Part shown: positions 25,247-33,001 of the stretch, piece by piece
Layout: every line of letters begins with the position of its first letter
How positions within the stretch are numbered: the first letter of the stretch is position 1
Assembly: GCA_023428695.1 (NCBI GenBank)
Contig: JAEYWY010000027.1
Coordinates: forward strand, 1 to 48,372
Reading direction: 5' to 3'
DNA from: Bacteroidota bacterium
GTDB taxonomy: Bacteria; Bacteroidota; Bacteroidia; Cytophagales; Cyclobacteriaceae
Length of the DNA: 48,372 nucleotides
The notes under the pieces: model-generated
What the model was told of the DNA's origin: nothing
Database searches by the model: none
Seen by the model: the letters and a program-made list of their open reading frames with translations, nothing else
Program-made: the position numbers and the translations under genes

Positions 25247-26623
25247 TTGCCGTTTAATAGGCATTTCGCTTTGAAATTTCGCTTCTCTGACTTCCGGGTA
25301 AAAGTAATCATCAGGATCATTTTCCTGGGAATGAGCATGGCGCTGTTTATGTTTATGGTTACCCGGCCCAACATGCTCTTCGCAGCTATGCTAATGGGCA
25401 TTGTCATCATTTCCCTGCACATTGAGCTCTTTCGTTTCGTTAGTCAGACGAATCAAAAACTTACCCGCTTTCTCGAATCGGTCAAGTACTCGGACTTCAT
25501 TACCGGATTTACCGCTGACAACAAACTCGGACGCAGCTTCAAGGAACTGAACACAGCATTCACAGAAGTTCTCGACGCGTTCCGCAAAGCGCGTTCTGAA
25601 AAAGAAGAACAGGGTCAATACCTGAACATTGTTGTTCAACAGGTGAGAACAGGTATCCTCTCGTTTGATTCAACCGGAAACGTTCAACTGATCAACGCAA
25701 ACGCGAAGAAATTTATGGGTGTCGGTTCAATTAAGAATATTTCTGAACTGATCTCAATCAATCCGAAACTGTATCACAGTATCAACACCGTTGAGCCGGG
25801 TAAAAGCGAGTTGTATAAAGGAAGCAACGAACTCTATCTGACCATACAGGCAACCGAGTTAAGGATCCGTGGAATGGATGTTAAACTCGTAACCTTGCAG
25901 AACATCCAGCCCGAATTGCAGAAACAGGAACTCGAAGCCTGGCAGAATCTGACGCGGGTGCTTCGTCATGAAATCATGAATTCGATCACGCCGATATCCT
26001 CGCTTACATCAACGCTTCGTGAAATTCTGGATCACGAGATGGAAAGGAAAGGCGAACGATACGAACTCAGGGAAGAAGGAGCCGAAGACTTGCGCGAGGG
26101 ACTTGCAACAATTGAAAATCGAAGCAAAGGCCTGATCAAATTCATCGACGCCTATCGCGAGTACACTTCCCTTCCGAAGCCAAACCTCAAACCGGTGAAG
26201 CTTAAAGAATTGATCGACAAGGTCGCACACCTGATGAAAAACGAATTGAAGAAAACCGATATCCGGTTTGAGTATGGATGCAACTCCGATTATCTGGTGA
26301 TCCAGGCTGACGAAGAAATGATCGAACAGGTTTTGATCAATTTGCTGAAGAATGGGAAAGAAGCATTAGCCGAAACATCAAACCCGGAATTGAAACTCCT
26401 TGGAAAGTACGAGGACAACGTCATAAAGATCGAAGTGATCGATAACGGTGCGGGTATCATCAAAGAAGCACTCGATCACATCTTTGTTCCCTTCTACACC
26501 ACGAAGAGGACCGGTTCCGGGATCGGACTCAGCCTCTCACGGCAAATCATGCAAATGCACAACGGATCCATTACTGTCGAGTCCGAACCCGATGTGCAAA
26601 CCGTGTTTACATTGCGGTTCTAA
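25247..26623 (+). CDS. Membrane-bound sensor histidine kinase
   Basis: 458 aa. Two adjacent membrane helices (about 21-38 and 42-60) with almost no periplasmic loop suggest sensing in the membrane or cytoplasm. A HAMP-like linker and a PAS-like region (about 120-220, ILSFDSTGNVQLINANAKKFMG) follow. The kinase core has phospho-acceptor His241 in LRHEIMNSITPISSL, then N-box NLLKNGKEAL, G1 DNGAGI, and F/G2 boxes FYTTKRTGSGIGLSLSRQI. It pairs with the sigma-54 response regulator 33 nt upstream. The start is TTG at 25247; a second in-frame TTG lies at 25271, and no ATG occurs before the first helix. Confidence 0.93.
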   Translation: MPFNRHFALKFRFSDFRVKVIIRIIFLGMSMALFMFMVTRPNMLFAAMLMGIVIISLHIELFRFVSQTNQKLTRFLESVKYSDFITGFTADNKLGRSFKELNTAFTEVLDAFRKARSEKEEQGQYLNIVVQQVRTGILSFDSTGNVQLINANAKKFMGVGSIKNISELISINPKLYHSINTVEPGKSELYKGSNELYLTIQATELRIRGMDVKLVTLQNIQPELQKQELEAWQNLTRVLRHEIMNSITPISSLTSTLREILDHEMERKGERYELREEGAEDLREGLATIENRSKGLIKFIDAYREYTSLPKPNLKPVKLKELIDKVAHLMKNELKKTDIRFEYGCNSDYLVIQADEEMIEQVLINLLKNGKEALAETSNPELKLLGKYEDNVIKIEVIDNGAGIIKEALDHIFVPFYTTKRTGSGIGLSLSRQIMQMHNGSITVESEPDVQTVFTLRF

Positions 26624-26653
26624 AAAAAGAAGGAGTCTTTCGACTCCCCTTCT
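26624..26653 (-). terminator. Terminator of the first ELWxxDGT gene
   Basis: GGAGTC (26632-26637) pairs with GACTCC (26642-26647), extended by AGAA/TTCT after a CC bulge. On the minus strand the hairpin is followed by seven T residues. It lies 22 bp past the stop of the minus-strand gene and directly after the kinase stop on the other strand. Close relatives follow the other two paralogues. Confidence 0.75.
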
Positions 26654-26675
26654 ATGTCTCATGTTCAGTATAGGA

Positions 26676-29541
26676 TCATCGTTTTACAAGTCGACGCGTT
26701 TCCCTTTTTCCGTTTGAGTTTATTCTGATGAAATACAGTCCACGCTGGAGCTTTTCACCCAACGCGTGTTTCTCATTGGCACTTAACCCATCGTAACGCG
26801 CGATAACCTGGCCATCGATTGAATAGATAACGACATCAAAGCGATCGCCTTGCGTTTTATCAAACGTCAGCTGAAACTCAGATGTAAACGGATTCGGATA
26901 TGCAATGAACGTTCCCTTGGCGTTGTCCTCCTCGTCCAATGCGGAGACGGCATCGGCCACGCGCAAGGTTTCCGCCAAAGGCTCGCAGTCACTCGTCGGC
27001 GCAGCAGATGCATCCAACCGGAATAATTCGACGCCAACTTCGTCTGCGTACGCATAAAAGAGCAGTTTATCATCAAGTTTCACGAGACTTCCGGGGTATA
27101 GTACATTCATATCGCCGGAATTTTGGATGAAGAATGTTCCGCACGCGGTTCCGTCGGTACGTCCCAGCCAGTTCCCTCCTTCGAAGTAGAGTACATCGTT
27201 AAGCACAACGCTGCTGGGTCCGCCGGTGAAGTCTTCCAGTTCAGCAACCATTGATGTGCCCGCGGCCGTTCCGTCTGTTGCCCAGAGCGTAGTCGCGGAA
27301 GATGGCATGGCGCTCACGAGGACGTAGGTCTTGCCATGATATTCGGTGAGTACCGTAACACTCAGGGTTGATGGAAATGTTCGAATCAAAGTTGTCCCGC
27401 CCAATGTTCCGTCGGTGTGGTAGAGGGATTCACTATTTGATCCATCTCTGACCGTAAAGTAAAGTCGTCCTCCGCTTATAGTGAGTGATCTGAATTCACT
27501 AAAGGGTTGTGACTCGAAAGATTCGATGGCAACAGTACCGGCAGCTGTGCCGTCGCTGCGGTAAAGCGCACCGCCACCACCACTGGCGCGGGTGGCGACG
27601 AAGTAAAGTTGATTGTTAAAGTTCGTCAGGAATCGTGGATCGCTGCTCGTAGACCCCGGTATGATATCCTTAACCATAACGGTTCCCGCCGTGGTGCCAT
27701 CACTTTTCCAGAGCTCCTCCCCGACGGACGTGCGCGCCGAAAAGAACAACGTGCCGTTAACATTGATGAGCCCGTTTGGATCGCTGTTCAAGATACCAGG
27801 GTTGATATCTTTTACGAGGAAAGTGCCTTCCGCTGTTCCGTCCGACCTCCATAACTCGAGACCAAGCCCGCCACCGCTCGCGTTGAAGTACGCAACGTCG
27901 CCGATTGTCTCGATTATTCCTGGATTCAGCGAACTCACCAACGCTGTGCCTGCAACGGTTCCATCCGACTTCCACAGCGCACCGTCCTTATCGAAATACA
28001 AAACGTTTTCACCGGCAACCAGATTCCATATATTGCCACTTGTGATTTGTTCTGTGCCGGCTTCCGTGCCATCCGTTGACCACAGCCCCGTTTCTGCTTC
28101 GAGCGCATAGGTTGTGAAGTGCAATTTGTCATTAAACAAAACAAAGTTATCGGGATTGGCTCCGGCGGTATAGGTTTCATGGTTCAGGAACGGCACGGTA
28201 CCTTCTTCGGTGCCGTCGCTTTGCCAGATCAATTGATCACCCAGGGTGTTCTGCGCCATGAAGTACATGTGCGATGTTCCCGTAATCGGGAATGTGTAGT
28301 AATACCCAGACCCGAGCAAAGCAACATCGGTCATCGTCGTGCCCTGCACCTTTACCAGCGTAACATCATACGAGGTGTTGTCATAAGAGTATGTGACGTT
28401 AACGACATACAAGGCGTCCTGGTACTTATGAAAATTCAGCGCGGTGTAGTGATCGCCCAACTCTCCAATCACCGTGGTTCCCTCCTCGGTACCATCACTC
28501 ACAAAAAGATTTCTGCCACGAACAGAATAAAGGAATCCGTTGTGGCCGGCCAGGCCCATTATCCAACTGGTGCCGTTGTATCTTCCCGGTTTTGAGTCCA
28601 TGATAAGTTCAGTCCCGGCGGTGGTTCCATCGCTCTTCCAAAATTCTACACCATGCGTACCGTCATTGGCTGCAAAGTAAAATTTGCTGTCTGCGTCAAC
28701 CAGGTACCTTGGGAAACTGCTTGCAGGGCCGGGATTAACATCCTTGAGCATCTCTGTTCCGGCCGCGGTTCCGTCAGACTTCCATATCTCCTCACCTTCG
28801 GTCTCAGTCCGCGCGGTGAAGTAGAGCACTCCCCCTGAAACTGTAATATCCTGGGGCGCGCTACTCTTTTTCCCAGGGTAGATATCGATAAGCAGGTCGC
28901 TTCCGGCATTCGTACCGTCTGTACGCCATAACTCATATCCATGCTTCGCATCATTTGCGGCGAAGTATACATGGTTGCCGAAAGCAGTAAGAAAGGACGC
29001 GTTGCTGTGCCCGCCACCTTTAATGATATCTTTTACCATAAAAGTGCCTGACGGAGTTCCATCAGTGCGCCAAACCTCTCGCCCAGATGCTGCTGTCGTT
29101 GCAACGAAGAATACTTTTCCATCGCACAACGTGAGTTGTTCAGGCTGGCAGCCGGATGGTCCCGGGGATACATCGCGAACAAATATGGTCCCTTCTTCCG
29201 TACCGTCACTTCGGCCAGACCTCTGTCCCGGCGACGCCGTCGTCAGCGAAAATGATCAGATCGTCCCCTATGTTGACTAGCTTCGCGACGGAAGCAAAAT
29301 CCTTGACCTTCGTCGCGTTTCCTTCGACGTCACTTTTCCATAAATCATTTTCATAAACGAAGTAGATGACGTCACCCACTTCATGCACAAGGGAAAACTC
29401 GCTGACATATGGATCGCTTGCCCCATTAATGTCTTTTACGAGTTCGATTTGTGCGTTAAGCTGAACAGCCAAACACATCAGGGCAAATAGCGCCCGGATT
29501 TTGGCAAAGAGAGGATCTCGCGAGGAGTAATTTTTTTTCAT
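26676..29541 (-). pseudogene. ELWxxDGT-repeat T9SS-sorted protein, copy 1, single-base frameshift
   Basis: Two minus-strand frames form one gene. 29541 to 29206 encodes the signal peptide (MKKNYSSRDPLFAKIRALFALMCLAVQLNAQ) and start of the protein, ending ...GTEVWPK-stop. The frame ending at 26676 continues it exactly if one base is dropped in the GGCC at 29213-29216, restoring EVWRSDGTEEGT as in copy 2. The repaired product is 954 aa against 942 and 957 for the paralogues, with the same 15 xxWxxDGT repeats and a C-terminal T9SS domain (YPNPFTSEFQL ... GLYFIRINSNGKRETRRLVKR). The rest is free of stops, so the lesion is recent or a sequencing error. If real, only a 111-aa fragment would be made. 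Function unknown; surface display inferred. Confidence 0.88.
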
Positions 29542-29811
29542 GTCTCACAGATTAAAAACAGACAGGCCGACAATAAATTTCAGAGATCAGTTTTATCGCT
29601 TGCAAAGGAGCTTGCGAGCCCTCACGCGGGCAATACACCGTTATCAAAATATGAAGCTGGAGATATTCATGTAAACAACCTTTGAGTCCGTTCTGACTGA
29701 AAAATAGCCCGATCGGATGACTACGACATTGCACGACAATTTCTCCATTCTATTATCAGCAAAAACAGAAGGAGTTGTTTATTCCTTCTGTGTTATGCTG
29801 ACATTAAAGCG
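29542..29811. other. Gap between ELWxxDGT copies 1 and 2
   Basis: 270 bp without a credible gene. The stretch next to copy 1 (about 29550-29570) shares ATTAAAAACAGACAG with the leaders of copies 2 and 3, but the rest is not obviously alike, so copy 1 has a different promoter region. The right end carries the terminator of copy 2. Confidence 0.5.
29761..29790 (-). terminator. Terminator of the second ELWxxDGT gene
   Basis: CAGAAGGA (29766-29773) and TCCTTCTG (29783-29790) form a perfect 8-bp stem with a 9-nt loop. Reading the minus strand, five T residues follow. It lies 21 bp past the stop of copy 2, a classic intrinsic terminator. Confidence 0.85.
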
Positions 29812-32640
29812 CTACTGTTTCACAAGTCGTCGCGTTTCAGTTTTACCGTTTGATGTAATCCTTATAAAATACAATCCCCGTTCAAGTTTTTTCCCCAGTG
29901 CATATTCATCCATAGCCTTCAATCCTTCGTAACGTTCTTTGACCTGGCCATCGATTGAATAAATCACAACATCAAAGTGATCACCATGAACTTTGTCCAC
30001 GGTTAGTTGAAACTCTGTCGTAAACGGATTTGGATATGCAGCGATCGTTGCTTCTGAAGCCTGTTCATCCTTTGCTAAAAAGTTTTCATCAACGCGCAGC
30101 GCTTCAGCGAATTCTTCACAATCACTTGTTGGTGCCGATGATGCATCGAGTCTGAACAACTCCCGGCCGACCGCGTTGGCATGTGCTCCGAAGAGAAGTT
30201 TATCATTCAGAACAGTGAGTGATCTCGCTACATTCACGTTCAAAGGTCCGGTATTTTGTATTGAAAATGTTCCACACGCAGTTCCGTCACTACGTATCAA
30301 CCGGGATCCTTCGAAATAGAGCACATCATTAAATACAACCCCGTTTTCCCCTGCGGACTCAACTGGCGCAACCAGCGAAGTCCCCGCTTCCGTTCCATCG
30401 GTTACCCACAGGTCGGACTGGAAATTAGAAGGTGATCGTACCAGGAAATACGTTTTGCCGTGATACTCAATCAGTCCGTTGATTGCCGACGCCGACGAGA
30501 ACGACTTAATAAGAGTAACATAAGTTCCGTCGGTGTTGTACAAAGACAGGTTGTCCGAGCTATGCCTGACGGCGAAATAGAGACGGTCTGCGCTCACCCC
30601 GAGTGTGGAAATACTAAGAACCGATTGTCCGCCAAACGATGTAAGAACACTGGTTCCGTTGGTGGTACCGTCGGTCCGATACAAAATCAGCTTGCCTCTG
30701 GCACGGCGCGCAGCATACACGAGCTGGTTGTCATAACGTATTAGAGAACCCGGTTCGCTTCCGCTATAACCCGCTATGTCCTTAACCAAAACCGTTCCCG
30801 CTTCCGTCCCGTCACTCTTCCAGACTCTTCGCCCCTCCGGACCGCTCGCAGTGAAGAACAACGTACCATTCACATTTATGAAGGAGCCTGGGTGACTGTG
30901 CGAGGCCCCCGGATTGATGTCCTTGACGAGGACTGTGCCTTCAGGAGTTCCGTCGGATTTCCAGAGTTCCGTGCCAAGGCCATTGGCATCCGCATAAAAG
31001 TAGGCAACATTTCCGATCGTGATCATTTCGCCTGGATTGATATCGCTCACAAATGACGTTCCCTCTGCTGTGCCATCCGACTTCCATAGTTTCTGGTCTT
31101 TTTCAAAGAACAATACATCGTCACCAGGAACAAGGTTGTAGGCATCGCCCGTTGTGATTTGTTCGGTCCCGGCCTCGGTTCCGTCCGTGAACCACACCCC
31201 ACTTCCCCGAAAACTAAAATATGTTCTGAAGTATATCTTGTCCTTGAAGTGAACAAAGTTCTGCGGATCAGAACCCTCGGTATAGGTGGAGAAGTTAATA
31301 ATAGGCACCGTGCCTTCTTCGGTACCATCGCTTTTCCATATCATGTTATCACCGGACGCATCGGGAGCTATAAAGTACATCAACGACCCACCGCTGATGA
31401 AACGTTCGGAAAGCTGGGCGCCGGCCCCGAAGTGCTTCACCAACGTCATCGTTGTTCCTTCAATCTTCAGGAGGTTAACGTTGTAGCCGGAGGTAAGCAG
31501 GTATAATGCCCCCTGATACTCAAAGAATCTCATGGTTGTGTAAGCGTCTCCAATCTCTTCGCCAAGAAGGATCGTGCCTTCGTCAGTGCCATCGCTCACC
31601 CAGAAATGATCGAGGTCCACGAAATACAGGAGTCCGTCCTTACCGTGCAACGCCTCAACCGATCCGACGCCACCATATTGACCGGGTCTCAAATCCTTGA
31701 CAAGTTTGGTCCCTTCAGCAGTTCCATCGGTCGTCCAGAACTCAACGCCGTGAACACCATCTCTGGCGGCAAAATAAAGTATGTTATTACCCGCGCCAAC
31801 AAACCAACGCGGAACACCGCCAGATGGTCCAGGAATAACTTCCACGACGGATGTTCCTGCCGCTGTTCCATCCGACTTCCATACCTCTGTCCCTTCCGCT
31901 TCGGTACGCGCTGAGAAGTATATGTAGTCACCTGAAACCGTCAGTTCCTGAGGTCCGCTGCCTTTTTTGCCCGGATAAATATCGATCACCAGTTCAGTCC
32001 CCTCGTCCGTGCCATCTGTGCGCCACAACTCATATCCATGTTTTGCATCATTCGCAGCGAAATACACGTAATTACCAAAAGCAGTCAGAAATGAAGGGTT
32101 GCTGTTCGCGCCACGTTTTATGATATCCTTCACGATGGCCGTCCCCGAAGATGTTCCATCGGTACGCCAGATTTCCCTGCCGAACTCGGCAGTCGTCGCC
32201 ACGAAAAAGATCTTTCCATCGAAGTAAATAAACTGTTCAGGACTGCAGCCGGAAGGCCCGGGCGCAACATCGCGTAAGAGGATTGTTCCTTCTTCTGTAC
32301 CGTCACTCCTCCACACTTCGATACCTGTAGTTCCGTCATCGGCGAAAAAGATCAGGTCATCGCCGAGGTGCAGCAACTCCATAACGGAGACAAAATCTTT
32401 GACTTTGGTAGCATTTCCTTCCGGGTCACTCTTCCACAGATCATTTTCAGAAACAAAATAAATGACGTCGCCAACTACGTGGACAAGGGAAAACTCGTTG
32501 AAGTCGGGATTTGGCGTTGATTCCAGATCCTTTACGAGTTCGATTTGGGCATTAAGCTGAATTACAGAAAAACTCATCAGGAGCAATAACGTCCTGAATT
32601 TGGCCGGCAAGCCGCCAGCCAGAGGGTAATTTTTTTTCAT
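29812..32640 (-). CDS. ELWxxDGT-repeat T9SS-sorted surface protein, copy 2
   Basis: 942-aa exported protein. The signal peptide ends at QLNAQ (residues 1-32 from MKKNYPLAGG). The body consists of 15 repeats of about 45-65 residues, each with the hallmark (E/x)(L/V/I)W(K/R)(S/T)DGT followed by xxGT and a strand such as LVKDINPG (examples: ELWRTDGT, EVWKSDGT, RVWKSDGT). The last 75 residues are a T9SS type A sorting domain: YPNPFTTEFQLTVDK, VVIYSIDGQVKERY and GLYFIRITSNGKTETRRLVKQ. The protein is thus expected on the cell surface or in the medium. The repeats suggest one or more beta-propellers (inference). The frame is open to 32682, but the ATG at 32640 gives a normal signal peptide and matches copy 1. 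Confidence 0.9.
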   Translation of the reverse strand: MKKNYPLAGGLPAKFRTLLLLMSFSVIQLNAQIELVKDLESTPNPDFNEFSLVHVVGDVIYFVSENDLWKSDPEGNATKVKDFVSVMELLHLGDDLIFFADDGTTGIEVWRSDGTEEGTILLRDVAPGPSGCSPEQFIYFDGKIFFVATTAEFGREIWRTDGTSSGTAIVKDIIKRGANSNPSFLTAFGNYVYFAANDAKHGYELWRTDGTDEGTELVIDIYPGKKGSGPQELTVSGDYIYFSARTEAEGTEVWKSDGTAAGTSVVEVIPGPSGGVPRWFVGAGNNILYFAARDGVHGVEFWTTDGTAEGTKLVKDLRPGQYGGVGSVEALHGKDGLLYFVDLDHFWVSDGTDEGTILLGEEIGDAYTTMRFFEYQGALYLLTSGYNVNLLKIEGTTMTLVKHFGAGAQLSERFISGGSLMYFIAPDASGDNMIWKSDGTEEGTVPIINFSTYTEGSDPQNFVHFKDKIYFRTYFSFRGSGVWFTDGTEAGTEQITTGDAYNLVPGDDVLFFEKDQKLWKSDGTAEGTSFVSDINPGEMITIGNVAYFYADANGLGTELWKSDGTPEGTVLVKDINPGASHSHPGSFINVNGTLFFTASGPEGRRVWKSDGTEAGTVLVKDIAGYSGSEPGSLIRYDNQLVYAARRARGKLILYRTDGTTNGTSVLTSFGGQSVLSISTLGVSADRLYFAVRHSSDNLSLYNTDGTYVTLIKSFSSASAINGLIEYHGKTYFLVRSPSNFQSDLWVTDGTEAGTSLVAPVESAGENGVVFNDVLYFEGSRLIRSDGTACGTFSIQNTGPLNVNVARSLTVLNDKLLFGAHANAVGRELFRLDASSAPTSDCEEFAEALRVDENFLAKDEQASEATIAAYPNPFTTEFQLTVDKVHGDHFDVVIYSIDGQVKERYEGLKAMDEYALGKKLERGLYFIRITSNGKTETRRLVKQ

Positions 32641-32803
32641 ACACAAAAGATTAAAACAGACAGTAGGACAGTGATACTTCAAACAACCATCGGATGGTAC
32701 CGGGGACAGCCTGCCAGATAACTATCGACCCCGCAAACAACATCCCGCGATAAAACGCTCGTTACCTACAGGTATATGAAGGTATGCAATAAAGACATTC
32801 ACC
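32641..32803 (-). repeat. Duplicated upstream region, copy A (before ELWxxDGT copy 2)
   Basis: This stretch aligns by eye along its whole length with the region upstream of copy 3. The stretch GTGATACTTCAAACAACCAT at 32671-32690 is identical to 35907-35926. It must carry the promoter and leader of copy 2, but no perfect TTTG/TAnnTTTG pair was found in it. Confidence 0.8.
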
Positions 32804-33001
32804 CAAAGACAAAGGAGCTAATTCTGTAAAGTGATGCACACCCTTCTTTGGACGGGCCCAATTGAATCCATGTTACCACATCTTATTTAAACATTGAAGT
32901 TCCATCTTCCCAGGAGACCATGCGGACGCAGGCGATTCAGAATACAAAAAAAGAAGGAGCCTTTCAACTCCTTCAATATTTTTCAAGTTCAGTGACAAAT
33001 A
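32804..33001. other. Remainder of the 361-bp gap between ELWxxDGT copies 2 and 3
   Basis: From 32641 to 33001 there is no gene: the left 163 bp is the duplicated leader, and the right end is the terminator of copy 3. The middle (32804-32945) is AT-rich and non-coding, with no repeat, RNA gene or promoter that I can support. Confidence 0.5.
32946..32974 (-). terminator. Terminator of the third ELWxxDGT gene
   Basis: GAAGGAG (32953-32959) pairs with CTCCTTC (32968-32974) over an 8-nt loop. The minus strand continues into seven T residues. It lies 27 bp past the stop of copy 3 and is close in sequence to the terminators of copies 1 and 2. Confidence 0.82.

Noticed and set aside
27613..28110. 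Long open frames on the plus strand inside the ELWxxDGT genes (also near 33942 and 35319)
   Set aside because: They are antisense shadows created by the regular repeat codons and show no independent protein features.
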